DNA of 64,000 nucleotides from Polyporus tsugae (GCA_024305745.1 JAHRBS010000008.1:744001-808000); one strand, 5' to 3'; counted from the first letter of the stretch, positions 11,531 to 24,299 are shown. Numbers and translations: made by a program. The notes: generated from the letters alone by a model not told the origin.

Positions 11531-12740
11531 GTCGCCCGACATCAGCTTGCTCCTCACCCGGTCTCACTACATCCTTCCAGACATGTTGCTCTTCCCTCAC
11601 CGCGCGACACACAACGAACATCGATTGCTTACATCTTGGCCATCTCGTATAGATATCTGCATGCCCAACATCCCTCGGACGGTTTGTGTGTGTGAGTCTC
11701 TTGCTGTATTTGTCTTGTATGCGCTCGACATACGTTCATCTGTTTCCATCTTTCTACACGCACATTGGGTTGTACTGCAGCATACGCAACGTGTATATAT
11801 TCATAATAAAGCGTGGTGCAGGCACCGCCCTGACCTGTCTCTACACTTTGGCTGCGGGTGATGGTTCCGCGGGGCGTCACCTTAACTGCAACAGGTTATG
11901 AGTAATTGTCGCCGCATCGTTAGCCCTTTAGGGTTCACGCGCTCACGTCCTGAAACTTTCCTTGCGTTCGCAGCCAGACCCGTTGGTTCATCTGTGCGTG
12001 CCCTATCAGATTAGCTCCGGTGATATGCATAACTGACCTGTGTTTGCACAGACTATAGGACAACCAGTATTGTGGACGTCGCTCGGTTCCAGGATGGACG
12101 ACACCTGTGTTCCTGACTTATATGAATTCTCCCTTGTTACCCGATATCACTTTGACGAGCTTGAACGGACTTCCTTCGTGGTGGTCCAAGTCCTCCAGGC
12201 ATGCGCGAAAGTCGGAGTTCGAGAAACGCACAAAGCCACCAGGTGGATGTGTGGTGATCATACTTACGTCAAGAGCGACGGTCTGTCTGTCTGTAAATTC
12301 TAATTCTAAAATGACTTAAACCCTTCTTAGGAATCCTGGCGAGCTGGAGCTACTCCGACTGCAACGGGATCCGATATTTCCTGAACGGAAACGAAGATCA
12401 CCGCTCGCGAATGAAATTCCTGAAACACCAGGCACTCCCACGCAAGAGCCCGCAAGAGCGGGTCGCAGGGGAATCTCCCACGATAACTATAAGCCCCGCG
12501 GAAAGATCTCACTTCATTCTCGTGATAGCCTCGCTTCGCGACGCCAGTTTCCGCAAACCCCCTTCCGTTCCGCGGTGCCCTGTCTGTAATACACGCCTTG
12601 TTGTCATTGGGTATTAGCAGACGGGTGCCTGCATCATCATGCATATAATAGGGTTGGGCTTCGAGGACCTCATCCCCCCTCCCAATTCCGCTCGTGATCA
12701 GTGCCTTCACCGCTGACCTTCTTCCCCCCAAATCGTGACG
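11531..12740. other. Intergenic 1.2 kb, no supported gene
   Basis: Between the HECT-like gene and P450 copy 1. The equivalent interval in the inverted duplicate (45798-46089) is only about 0.3 kb, so material around 11.6-12.6 kb was gained here or lost there. Open frames at 12040-12300 and 12331-12600 (plus) have splice-like edges but no recognisable domain. The 100 bases before 12741 are the P450 promoter and leader, which are recognisably shared with copy 2. Confidence 0.4.
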
Positions 12741-15164
12741 ATGGTCGGCATCCCTCTCCAGGCTGTCCTTATCTGCGGGGCGACATGGCTTCTCTGGAAG
12801 ATCCTCCGGCAGTTTGTTGTGAAAAGCGCTCTGGATAATCTTCCCGGGCCTCCGAGTCCTTCCATCTTGCTCGGTGAGTTACGCACACATCCCTAGTCAC
12901 CTGTCCGTCCCGACATAGCTGTCACGACAAGGTAACCTCAAGCAGATATACGACAAACAAGGATGGGCATTTCACAGACAATTGGAGCAATACGGACCCG
13001 TCTCCGTACTGCACGGAAAGTTCGGGGTGCGCAGTCTGGCGCATCAGCGTTCGCGCTGCGGGGCGGCCCTTCTAATGTTTCCGGGGCATCCAGCGCAAGA
13101 TTGTGTATGTCTTTGATCCGAAAGCAATGCACACCATCGCGGTCAAGGAACAGTACGTTTATGACGAGGCACGCTGGTTTCTACGGTGAGCTTTCCTGCA
13201 CCCGAACGTCCCCGAGAGGTGTAATGTTCATTGCTGCCGTCAGGATGAACATGGCCACCATAGGTCCTGGTCTCCTAGCCACCACCGGTAAGGTCTTGAG
13301 CGCACATTGGTCAGCGGACTGGGGGCTCACGCGTAGACGCAGGCGACCAGCATCGTCAGCAGAGGAAGATGCTCAACCCAGCTTTCAATATCAATCACAT
13401 GAGGGAGATGCTTCCGATCTTCTATGAAGTCACGCACAAGGTGACGCGTCTTCTGTACAAGGACGATGAATGAACAACTGACATTTGTTAGCTTCGTACG
13501 GCACTCGAGGCTACGCTAAGGGCTGGACCCAAAGAGATAAACTTGGTCAACTGGATGGGACGGACGGCTCTTGAGCTTATCGGCCAGGCGGGGCTCGGCT
13601 ACTCCTTCGACTCGCTCACCGAAGAGAGCTTGGACACGTACGGCGGCGCCCTCAAGACGTTCATGTGAGCATCTTCTTTTCAGACCGGCAACCCTTTCCT
13701 CCCATTTCTATTCACGCATTTGCTGAGCCTTCGATTTCAGCCCATCGCTATACAATCTTGCCTTGTACCTCCAGTTCTGGCCGTACATCGAGGCAGCGAT
13801 TCCCCTGTCGTTGAGAAGGTTCATCGCCGACAAGCTCCCCCACAAGGGATTCCAGCAGTTGAAGCGGGTGGCGAACACGATGTACGACCGCTCCCTTGAC
13901 ATTTACAACGAGAAGAAGGCCGCAGTCGCAAAAGGCGACGAGGGTGTCAAGCAGCTATTCCGCGAAGGGAAGGACCTCATGAGTATCTTGCGTACGTATT
14001 ATTGATCACCCTTCGAAAATCTGGCACGGAAGGAGATTGCTTATTTGGATACAGTGAGGGCGAATATGGCCGCGGAAGACACGGACCGATTGTCGGACGA
14101 AGAATTGATCGGGCAGATGTCGTAAGTGCGCGTTTTTGCCTCGTCGCCGCGCCGCACGCTGATTGAAGCGCATTGCGGCTTGTCTAACCCTTGCGACATA
14201 GGACTTTGACCACTGCAGCTATGGACACCACGTCGAACGCTCTCTCGCTCACCCTTGACCTGCTAGCGAAACATCCCGAAGCTCAGGCTAGGTTACGCCA
14301 AGAGATTTTGGACGCTCAGAACGACAACGGAGGAAATGATCTGGGCTACGACGACCTCGTCAGCCTTCCGTACCTCGATGCCGTGTGTCGCGAGACGTTG
14401 CGACTGTAGGTGCTCAGTCACGTCGATTCGCCAAGTGGCTATTAACTTGGTCCCGGTACAGCTTCCCGCCTGCTATTTTCCGGTTCCGAGAGTACGTTTT
14501 CCGGTGACATACACTAGGCGATCACTCACGCGGTTATAACTTTACTCAGGACACGCGAAGATGTCGTGCTTCCGTTGTCCGAGCCCGTCCGTGGCGCCGA
14601 CGGTACTATGATGTCTGAAATTCCTATCCCGAAGGATACTACGGTGTTCGTTGGGGTCTACACATCCAACACACGCAAGGCACTGTGGGGCGAGGATGCA
14701 TATGAGTGGAAGCCCGAGCGTTGGCTGTCGCGTCTCCCTGACGCTGTACTGGACGCCAAGATCCCTGGCGTCTACTCCAGCTTGTACGTCTCACGAGAAC
14801 AAACGTTTGATCATGCACTGAGTGTGTTTGGTTATAGGATGACGTTCTGGGGAGGTGGTCGAGCATGCATGTGCGTAGTTCATTCGGTGTATTTGTTCGT
14901 CCACTGATCAGCGAGCGGTCGGCAGAGGCTTCAAGTTCTCCCAGCTGGAAATGAGTGCGTCTACAAGGTATCGAAATGTAGCGTTGCTGATCCTGACTTT
15001 TTCTCACCACAGAGGTTGTCCTGGCTGTGCTTGTCTCGACTTTCACGTTCGAACATACGGAGAAGGAGATCAAGTGGAACCTAGCCGGCGTCGTGTACCC
15101 CACTGTCGGGAACGAAACAAACCCGTCTCTTCCCTTGAAGGTGGGACTGGTGAAGCCTAATTGA
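12741..15164 (+). CDS. Cytochrome P450, copy 1
   Basis: Membrane-anchored haem monooxygenase, 546 aa, from 14 exons: 12741..12873, 12932..13026, 13094..13185, 13244..13287, 13337..13440, 13492..13664, 13741..13991, 14055..14121, 14202..14405, 14462..14491, 14550..14783, 14838..14870, 14926..14954, 15013..15164. All joins are GT-AG and in frame. An N-terminal anchor (residues about 4-22, PLQAVLICGATWLLWKIL) is followed by the proline hinge LPGPPSPS, helix-I motif AAMDTTS (325-331), ExxR as ETLR (384-387), PERW (453-456) and the haem loop FWGGGRACIG with ligand Cys about 486. All catalytic landmarks are present, so it looks functional. Substrate is unknown; no biosynthetic partners are adjacent. 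It is a close paralog of copy 2 (43327-45797, minus) and a more distant one of copy 3. Confidence 0.93.
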
Positions 15165-15985
15165 AGCGACCATTTTGATTGGTACAAGTCTTTGTGTGTT
15201 GCAATCCGTCTCGACTCTTGGAGATCACTACTCGTGATAGGGGACTAACTGACCCGCATGAAAGTGTTTGACTCAAGGTACACACCATCTATTATCTCTA
15301 CTTGAAGTTCAACGAGATCAGTGCACAACTAAGGTCGAAATGCGACGGATGTGGACTATCCCCGGCCGGGTGTTTAGTAAATACCGCCGTACACGAGACG
15401 TCGCTGGCCCCTCCAGGATCCGTTATATGTATGACCGCCCTCTCTCCGCGCATAAAGGTCATCTATCGTCTGCCTTGGGAGACAACGATCCATCCCCAGT
15501 GGTAATTTACTTCCCGTCGGGAGACAGACACGCCTTCGACCCTGGCCTTCCGTTTTTCTTAGGCTAGAACTATTTCCTTCCCAGGCTCCGCGCCATGGCT
15601 CCCAGACCTTCGCGGAACCGGCACGCGAAGCGAACGTACCATCTGGCCAACATGTCGCGACCTCGCAAGTCCAACGCTCTCCCCAGGCTCTCCACTCCCA
15701 GTTTCCATGGATAGTAGCGATGCGCGATCGGCTCCCGGGGTCGAGTCACGGTGCACTCGAGCACTCCCTACGATGTCCCGTATAATGAATTAGATGTTGT
15801 GCGCAAAATGGTAGTGGTCTGAATAAGATATCTCAACCTGGAAAGGGAGGCTCGCCGTTACGCTATCCGAATCTCAGAAACCCGTCTTATACACCTGTGA
15901 ATATGATGAACCCGGTCTGATTTCATGCGATGCCGGAACTACGTGCACAGACAACCAAAGCAGGAGTGAAAAGTATGCAATACTG
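15165..15985. other. Intergenic, no gene seen
   Basis: Convergent interval between P450 copy 1 (plus) and the F-box gene (minus). Only short overlapping frames on both strands; presumably two terminators. Confidence 0.5.
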
Positions 15986-17584
15986 TCAGAACGCGATCTC
16001 CACCTTGTCAACCAATCCTTCCAGCTCAACGTACGCCTCGTTCCGCAAGAAGGACCGCAGCGTCAGCGTATCCAGCTTACGCGCGTAGCCTTCCCGAGAA
16101 CGTAGACACCGCACGACGATGCCGAGGAACCGGTGCGACTCCTCGCCATCTAACAGATATCCGAACGAGCGGCCCTCGACGCGGACAGCTTTCAGTGATG
16201 GACAACGTGCGGCGCCCTTGGAGCTTGTAGCAGCGGGCAGCTCCATCTCGGCCTCCCTCGCGAGCGCAGTAAACGCGATGCCGATGCTTCCAATCCAGCT
16301 CCCTTGCCACCCTTGGATAGCCAGGTTTTCTAGAAGGGGGAATGCGCCGAGCGCAATCCTCCAGTCGTGGACGTCGTAGGGGACGTTGGGAACGGTGATG
16401 GAGAGTGTAGTCAGTGGGGGCGCGAAAATCCTCGGAAGGGCGCGGAGAGCCTCCGCAATGACGTAGGGGCCGAGAAGCTCGATGCAAACGCGTTCTGAAC
16501 GCACGTCGCCGGGGTCGGGGGATGACGAGGAGGGTGTCGTGTCGAACAGGCGGACACGGAATCGATCGTCCCCGAAGAGTACCGCGAGGTCCTCTGTTTG
16601 GTCGAGTGCCACACGAATACCTGGAGGGAGTATTGCAGCGAGAAGGCGTTCGGTGGTGCGGTGCTCGAGGGCCTGACCTTCGGAGATGGCGATCCGCAGT
16701 CGGAGGTGCGTACACGGGGTGATGCGGAGATGCTTGACTAACTGCGACGCTAACTCGAAGGAGTTGTCCATGCAAAAGCTTCGTAGATTTTGGAGATGGA
16801 CCTGTGGACGCTCTAGGGGTCGAGACTCTTCGACGATGGGGTCGAAGCGAGAGAGGTCAAGGTCCTCTAGAGTGGCAGACGCTGTTTGCAAAGCGTCGAA
16901 GAGGTCTCGAATGGTAAACCCGTTGTCTTTGCAGCAGTGCTCGTGGAGCTCGAGATACCGTACGTTCCTGTAGAACGCAGGTTCGCGGGGAATAGAGACG
17001 CCGCTAAGCGTTAGACTTCGGATCCATGGGAACGCCTGGGTAGAGAGAGCGAACGACGTCTCCCGTTTGACGCGCCACTCGACGGGGACGAACGAGAGCT
17101 CTTCCAGAGCGGGTAAACTGACCGTAAACATATTGGCGACATTATTCGTTAGGCGATCGTGAGAGTCCTTGATACGCAGCGCGCGTATGCGGTCCTTGTG
17201 AGGAAGGATCAGGTGTTTCGCGGCGAGAATATCTCCAGCACTGACATTGACGAGATGGAGGTCGATAAAGCACCGAGGAGCACGGGCGAGGCAAAGTCGA
17301 AGCCAGTCCTGATTCGAGTTGACGTAAATCACTCGCCATAGCTCCGCGATGTCAGAGGCTATCCTCTTCCAAAGCTTGCAGACAAGCAGAAGTTGCATCC
17401 AAGCCGTGGGAGCGACCGTCTGACGCGTTATGCATGCGAAGATGGTGAATATCTCGGAGAGAAGTTCGACAGGAAGGACGTGGATGAGCGGCGCCGTGAG
17501 CCGTGTGTGGAAGATATGACTGCCGTCCATCCCGGAACACGTATTCTTCAGACTACGTGCCGAAGGAAAGTCAGCTAAGCACAT
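15986..17584 (-). CDS. F-box protein with leucine-rich-type C-terminal region
   Basis: Single exon, 532 aa, ATG at 17584-17582, stop at 15986. The F-box lies at about residues 35-80: VLPVELLSEIFTIFACITRQ, then LLLVCKLWKRIASDIAELW, the usual L-P-x-E...VC-x-x-W pattern of Agaricomycete F-box proteins. The rest is a leucine-rich region with irregular repeats (for example ALEELSFVPVEW, IRSLTLSGVSIP, VRYLELHEHCC). Known role of the family: F-box binds Skp1 in an SCF ubiquitin ligase and the C-terminal part selects substrate. Substrate is unknown. It is not one of the locally duplicated F-box pairs. An internal start is possible at the second Met, about residue 19. Confidence 0.85.
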   Translation of the reverse strand: MCLADFPSARSLKNTCSGMDGSHIFHTRLTAPLIHVLPVELLSEIFTIFACITRQTVAPTAWMQLLLVCKLWKRIASDIAELWRVIYVNSNQDWLRLCLARAPRCFIDLHLVNVSAGDILAAKHLILPHKDRIRALRIKDSHDRLTNNVANMFTVSLPALEELSFVPVEWRVKRETSFALSTQAFPWIRSLTLSGVSIPREPAFYRNVRYLELHEHCCKDNGFTIRDLFDALQTASATLEDLDLSRFDPIVEESRPLERPQVHLQNLRSFCMDNSFELASQLVKHLRITPCTHLRLRIAISEGQALEHRTTERLLAAILPPGIRVALDQTEDLAVLFGDDRFRVRLFDTTPSSSSPDPGDVRSERVCIELLGPYVIAEALRALPRIFAPPLTTLSITVPNVPYDVHDWRIALGAFPLLENLAIQGWQGSWIGSIGIAFTALAREAEMELPAATSSKGAARCPSLKAVRVEGRSFGYLLDGEESHRFLGIVVRCLRSREGYARKLDTLTLRSFLRNEAYVELEGLVDKVEIAF

Positions 17585-18441
17585 GGCACTAAATATGGGC
17601 TTACTAGTAGATGACGTGGCAATGGCTCTTGCACACTGAGGTCACAAAAAAGTGTGTGGCGCTATCAAATGGCACAAAAAAAGGACGTTCGGCGACGTAG
17701 TAGGAAGCATTTCCAACGTTAGATTTCAGGCTCAAAGGTGTGGCTGAGCTGTACCTACCTGTTTGACCTGGTTTCGGGTTACGATTACGAATGGACAAGT
17801 TAAAGTTGCGGAACACCTGGTGAATTACGGTTGAACGCCCGACCGCCATAGAATGGAGTCACGGGTGATCTTCCCACCCACCTTAGGCTCTCATAGCCTT
17901 CCGAACGGTCATTGGAGTTGTCGGATTGTCGCATGCGTACTCAGCTGGCAGATTCTGTGGCAAGGCCGACAAGGTAGGATGTTCTGCAGATGGAGTGGCA
18001 AGGTCAAGTCGCCAGGACCTTCGGGCTCAGGCCGGGATCAAAGGCACAAATTGGCGTCGATGGTGTCGGGCAGAGCCGGCCAGATCGGACCGCTTCCAGA
18101 CACACCGACACGACGCTCGCTCTCAGCAACGTTTCCACGTCCATTTCACAGAACTTTATCATGGCTACCACATACATTGAAACATACAAGGAACATCAAG
18201 TAGCCAGCACATCCACACCTCTTGGGGAGCATTCCAACCGCTGCAGCATGACAGTATGATCAGGCTCCATCGAGCGAGGGTTAGTAGCATAATCATCACA
18301 GCTATGCCAGCAACGTACGAAGGACAATGTGGCTCCTACTACATAGTACTGCTGTACATTTCGTTACTAGAATGCGCCGTGCTCTTCCAAATCGCAGTTG
18401 ACGTTGAATGCGTTTGGAGTGTCAGACATCTCAATAATACA
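17585..18441. other. Intergenic, no gene seen
   Basis: 857 bases between two minus-strand genes. It holds the F-box gene promoter and the 3' region of P450 copy 3. No convincing coding sequence in any frame. Confidence 0.5.
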
Positions 18442-20882
18442 CTATGCACGTTCTTTCCTTTCGTACAACCCCACCATCATCGGCATCGAGGGCTTCGGGT
18501 TATCACCGACGGTCGGGAACCGGACGTTCGACAAGTTCCAGGTGATTCTCTTCCCAGACGCCGGTGCGAATGTGAACTTCGCAAGGAGCAGACACAGGAC
18601 AATCTCTAATGAGGGATGCATGAGTACACATCGCGAGGACGGATAGAAAGCGAAACGACGCACTCATCTCGAGTTGAGAGAACTTGAATCCGCTGAGAGG
18701 GGGCCCGTCAGTCTACACGCACGAAACGCGAGTGTTCATAGGAAACCACGCACATGCACGCCCGTCCTCCGCCCAAGAACGTCATTCTGTCGCGAGAACG
18801 AATCATGGACGATTCTCAGTTGCGTAGATCAGAGCACGTACAGGTTAGAGTATACACCCGGGATTTTCGCCTCGGAGACGGCCTCCGGGAGAGGGGAGAG
18901 CCATCGCTCGGGCTTCCACTCCATCGCGTCATCGCCCCAGATCGCTTTGTTGCGGTTCGCCGAGAGAATGCCGACAACGATCGTCGTGTCCTTCGGGATG
19001 GGTATTTCGTGGATCATCTTGCCGTCAACCGCTTTGATGGGCTCAGAGAGGGGTAGAAGGGCATCCTGTCGGGTCCTGCATGTGGTCAACATCGACGAGC
19101 CGGCCCGGTCAACGAAACTGGATGGCGACATACTCTCGGAAGACTTGGGTAACGGGGGCGTAGCTATCCAACAGCATTGAATGAGCATGGAAGCACGAAA
19201 ACTAAGTTAGCGAGCAACGCACAGTCGCAGAGTCTCTCTGCAGACCGCATCGAGGTACGGAAGGGAGACGAGCTTATCGTAATCGACTTTGTCATGCTCG
19301 TCAAATGTCTGTAGGACTTCGTCACGCAGCTTCTGCTGGACATCGGAGTGGTCCCCGAGGAGCATGAGCGTGATCGAGAGCGCGTTTGAGGTGGTGTCCA
19401 TAGCTGCAAAGATAAAAGTGCTGGATAGGGTGTCACAACAATGCGTCAGCGGGAGATCTAGAATGCAAGGATGAAAGCATACGAGATTTGCGCGATGACC
19501 TCCTCCTCAGGCAGCCTGTCCTCCTCGGCAGCCATCAGGTTAGCTCGCACTGGATGGGCCACACAGTGAGATCAGCATGTGTCATAGGTGGAGGTAGTGG
19601 GAGGAAGCGAAGACGAACTCAAGATACTCATGATATCCTTCCCCTCCCCTACTTGTCTCGCGACAGCCTCATCGCCGAGCTTCAACGCGCGTACCTTCTC
19701 CCGATATATTTCGATTGACCGGCGGTGTATGGTGTCGATGAACCGCTTCACTCCTTGCACGCCTTCATGTGGGAACATGTCGACGAGCTTTGCGCGGAAG
19801 GCGGGGGTGCCGATCTCTGGGAGGTAAGGCAGGACGCGCCGGAGGTGGTTCATCTTCACAAGGGCAGGGCTGCGGTCGTGAAAGGGATTGAATCAGGGTG
19901 AGCATAATGCGACAGACTACATGGTTATAAAGAAGAGAACGTACCCGAATGACTTTACCGCAAGCGCGAACTCGTCGGGAGAATCGGAGATGAGCGAGTC
20001 GAACGAGTATCCAAGACCGGCCTGCCCGATCAGCTCGAGTGCGGTTCGGCTCATCCACAGGAGCATGTCGACTTCGACGGGGCCGTCGTGACCGCGAACA
20101 CAATTCTCGACACCCTTCTGAAGCTATGACCACTGAGGTTAGTAGGAGCGTGTGACGATATGTCGTCCTTGGAGCACGAACCTTGCGAGAGACATCGCCG
20201 AAGATCGGGACCATGCGACGCATATGGTTAACTGAGAAGACAGGGTTCAGCATCTTGCGCTGCTTCCGATGACGATCACCTAAAGCCACACCTGTTAACG
20301 GAATATTGAGAGAGATCGTGATACTCGTGCAAATATATACCCAATGTTGCCAACAGCCCAGGACCGAAGCGGAGATGGTTGAACCTTCGCAAACATCATC
20401 AGTGAGACGGTGAGGTCGACGAAGTATGCATTGAAGACCCACTTGATGAACCATGCAGCCTCTTCGTAAATATGCTGCTCCTTGACGATAATGTGGTGCA
20501 ACGCAGTCGGCTCAAAGACGTAGAGCATCCGACGCTACCATCGCATGCACCAACATCGGTTTAGCCGGAAAGCTAGAGTCGGGGTAATAGCACGCACCCC
20601 GAGGGGCCCATTCAACTTCACGATGCCCGGATAGTTGTCCGTAAGGTTTTGAATGAAGTCCCAGCCGTTCTTATCAAGGACTTGCTTCAAATTGCCTAGC
20701 CAATGCGTTAAAGACGGAACTACGCTCCGGTGCAGGATCGTGGACACACCGTAGACCCATGACCCTGGAGGTGGGCCGGGAATCTTGTCAAGTGGCGATG
20801 ACACGAAGAATTCGCGGCAATACTTCCACAACACCCAGGAAACGGCGGAGACGACGATAGCTTGCAGCACTTGGAAGCCCAT
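18442..20882 (-). CDS. Cytochrome P450, copy 3
   Basis: Minus-strand P450, ATG at 20882-20880 (MGFQVLQAIVVSAVSWVLW membrane anchor), stop TAG at 18444-18442. The exon pattern parallels copies 1 and 2, about 14 exons with the same micro-exons. Landmarks: IPGPPPGS hinge, AAMDTTS helix-I motif (with the alternative-looking reading STFIFAAMDTTS just after an intron), ETLR, PERW, and haem loop FLGGGRACIG. The C-terminus ends GLYERKERA, unlike the VKPN/VKPR ends of copies 1 and 2. Splice boundaries read by eye are all in frame, so the gene looks intact. It is clearly related to the other two but much more diverged, so it is an older duplicate. Substrate unknown. Confidence 0.9.
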
Positions 20883-22446
20883 ACGCGAGAGGCGAAAGAC
20901 AAGCAAGGGTTTGGTGGGTGTGGTGGACAAGATGAGGAGAGCTTAGTTTTATAGGCGTGAGTCCCTAAGGACAGCCCCTTCAAACCTACATGGCGAAACG
21001 AGACACTGTGGGCCTTATCGCAGACGATCACCCCAAGTCAAAGACCTGAACCCACATAACGCAGCCACTCACAAGTGAATAGCCGCGGTGACGAGGCGCA
21101 GTGTGAGTAAAGCTGTCGGATTTGTCGGCCTCGGACGAACATTCCGCTGCACCGATGTGTCGGGCAATGGAGTGGAGCAATTGAATGCGCATCCCCTGGC
21201 ATGCAGCGAAGAGAAGGCACCGTTCTAGGACAATAATAGCAGGCCTTCGACAACGACTCTCAAGTATGGGACTGTACCACGTACGCAAAATGCTGACATG
21301 AAGGCCCCGGGGATGGTTATTGTTCTTTGTGAGTTCGTCTTCTACCTGTGACTGAACGATGAACATCGATTGCAGTCATCTGGACGGTATGAGCACCGAT
21401 GTCAACTACCGTCCCTCGGGGAGCCCCGCCATTCCTATCGAGCATGTGAGCGTCACCTGATGTCGGCCGATGGTTTGCATGGGGTCAGCGTCCTTCAGAA
21501 CACCCTAGTTGAATTCTGCAATCAGAATTTCCAGGCCATAACGGTGGGTACTGAAGTGAGGACTCATGAAACATCTTGAATGAACCGACGTCGACCTCAA
21601 TTCAATTGCGCAATTGGCAGGCCTGTCGAGTTCAAACTTCGTGAAATATACGGAGAATGAGGGCAACAGGAACTGTTTAACACAGCAGCCTTTCCATCGA
21701 TGTCGTCAGTGCCACGATTCATACGTAGTGGCAGAGAAGAGGAAGCAGAGAAGAGGAGACGTCGTAACAGAACGGCAGCTCGATGATGGGCGTCGCTGGC
21801 ACAGCTGAATAGCGCGCTAAACAATACGCGCCCTATCCGGCAAACGACCCGCTTCTAGGTTGTGCTAATTTCTATCTCTTCCTATTGCCTACAGCCTACA
21901 GGACCAATGGCAAGTACGTCTTTTTTAGGACGGCCGACAGTTGCATCCTACGAGCCTGTGGCTCGAGAATACGAAAGAGTTGCTTCAAAATCGTGAGCAG
22001 AATGGCCAGCCACGTGGCGCAGTCGGAAACCTCCGACCGAAGCCAAGCTCCCTGGTCCAGGCCCGAGACTGCTGCACCCGGTTCAACTAGAACCGCCATC
22101 TCGTCCAGCACCCTCTTCCACAATGCTTGAGCGATATCGATCGGGAAGCAGTAATGATATCTGTGAGCTTGTCGACCTTCTTGCTAGAAAAATCGCGCGC
22201 TTCGAGCAACTCACGAATGAAACTGGAGCAAGGTGCGCTCTGTTACACAGTGCATATGCGTTTACCTACCTACCGCAGCACACTAACCGTCTCCCAGCCC
22301 ATGTAGCCCCATGGATCCACCGACGGTGAGCGTTCTGGATATCGTATGCGCGACATATGCTCAAGTATCTCCCTCAGTCAGAAATTGTGGAGACGACACT
22401 GCTGCACGCAGTTGCCACTTTGCGTCGCATTTGAAACGGCGAGGAA
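20883..22446. other. Intergenic 1.5 kb, no supported gene
   Basis: Upstream of P450 copy 3 and upstream of the broken F-box frame. The 22100-22310 part could contain leader exons of the F-box gene (open segment around 22130-22230 ending at a GTGCGC donor), but no homology supports it. Frames at 21885-22130 (both strands) are unassigned. Confidence 0.35.
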
Positions 22447-24171
22447 CCCGTGAACAAACTCCCCCCGGAAATCTTGAATCAAATATTTTCCCTCGTACCT
22501 GGACCTCCCCATCGAAGTGGTCGGACGGACGGCCTGGTGCGCGACTTCGGACCACACACCCTTGCACCCGTGGCGGACCTTCTGCCCTTGTTAAGGGTTT
22601 GTAGCCGCTAGCGATCCGTCGCTACGAGTTCTTCCTTCCTGTGGTCTACAATCAACAACCAAAACCCTCATGCCTTCTCCATTTCGTCAAGGTATCGACC
22701 TGTTAGTGGCCTACTCGACGCACATATCCACGACATGTTTCATCCTCGCTAGAGCGACCTCCTGCATCATCCTGAAGTCGGACTACGTTTGTTCCACGAG
22801 TGTAATGCCACTTTCTTGGATCTTTTGCGGAATGAAGGGCATCGCATACGCGAATTCTACGTTGACATTACGGCCATCCTTCTACCGGCGTTGATGGATT
22901 TTCCCGGAGAAAACCTGCAAATGTGCCAGCTACGGCTCCTCAGGCTAGAAAGTAGCGCGGACAATTTCGGAGCGATCCGTCCACTCTTCGGTGGCTGCAC
23001 ACCGAGGCTGAAGTCACTCATCATGGAAAACTTCCTCTTCATCCCCTCAAATCACTTCCCATCCCTGACGCGTCTCATACTCGATGGAGTGATGCTGACC
23101 ATCCCTGAAGGCCCTTACACCTTCTTGAATTTCTTGCTATTCCTCTCTCGCTGCCCCAACCTGGAGGTACTCCATCTCCTTGCTCTTGACGTCGCCCGCT
23201 TTCAAGAATTGCCCGATGATATGATAATTGACCCATTACAACTTCAACGCCTACGCAAATTTTCTAACGAGGAGGCCCTTCTCGATCACACCGGACGTCA
23301 CCGCCTTCCCTACTTCGACCCTCAGTTCCGACGTGCTCTCCTCGCCCATCTCCAATTCTCCCCCGACTGCCCCATTCGGCTCGCCACAATCCTGCCTCAC
23401 GAACTCGGAAGGACCCTTCATTCCATCCCATTGGACGAACCCTTCACTTCAGCCTACCTTGGCGCACACGATGACATGTCGTTCTACGCGAGCGAACCCA
23501 ACGGCCTCGAGTCGGAGTGCTTCTCCCTCATGGCCACCGACCCGCACCGACAGCGCGGCGTACGGGTGGACTTCCAGATGCCCGGAACGCGATACGCCCC
23601 ACGAAACGTCACCACCCAGTCCGCGCGTGCTTGTCTGCGCGACGGCGTCCGCAGCGCACCGCTGCTCGCGCGCGTCCACGGGCTCTGGGTCGTGCCATCT
23701 GCAACGGTGCTGCTCGGCGAGCCATGCTCCCTCCTGGGGTGCCTCCCGCACCTCACGACGCTCGTCCTCAGGCTCATCCCGCTCGCCCCAGACACCGAGG
23801 AGGATGTCAGGTGCTACTGCTGGGAACCTCTCCGTGCCCTGGAGGTGCGCGACGACTTCGTGATTCCCTGTCCGCGGCTCCGCACACTGTGCGTGTACGT
23901 CACCACGGAAGAACACGTCATGCAGGTGTACGATGTGCTGCTGTCGCGCGGGGAGGCAGGGTATCCGGTTCGCCGTCTTGTTGTGGGGTTTTACAGGCCG
24001 CCCCCTTCCACCGTGATGGAGCTGGCCGAGGGGCTGTGGGGGCTGGTCGAGGACCTTACGCTTCTCAAGTATACGGACCGGTGTCCGGATGATTTGCTTT
24101 GGGTGCATCGCCTTCCGTTCGTCTGTCGCGATAGCTCCGAGCGTAACACATATTGGCCTGCGTGGATGTAG
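22447..24171 (+). pseudogene. F-box/leucine-rich gene interrupted by two in-frame TAG codons
   Basis: One continuous frame from 22447 to the stop at 24169-24171, broken only by TAG at 22609-22611 and 22750-22752. The frame encodes an F-box start (NKLPPEILNQIFSLVPGPPH) and LLPLLRVCSR, then TAG exactly where the invariant Trp of the F-box (VC-x-R-W) is expected, then RSVATSSSFLWSTI. After the second TAG it continues as a normal leucine-rich region to 24171 (FLDLLRNEGHRIREF, CQLRLLRLES, FPSLTRLILDGV). The easiest reading is a recently inactivated gene. Alternatively a GT-AG intron 22597-22752 (156 nt, multiple of three) would remove both stops in phase, at the cost of half the F-box. No start codon was fixed; leader exons may lie upstream. 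Confidence 0.7.
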
Positions 24172-24299
24172 TACGTGTTCGCGTCCGTTACAGCAGGCAA
24201 AGTGGAGGTGCCGCACCGCTTTCAATGTGAGCGTACGGGTGAAGGAGCGGAGCGGGATGCTGGTGTTTCCCCGGCTCGGGTTAGCGAATGCGTGGTCAG

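Noticed and set aside
12040..12610. Possible exons between the HECT-like gene and P450 copy 1
   Set aside because: Splice-like edges exist but the peptides match nothing I know and do not chain in one frame.
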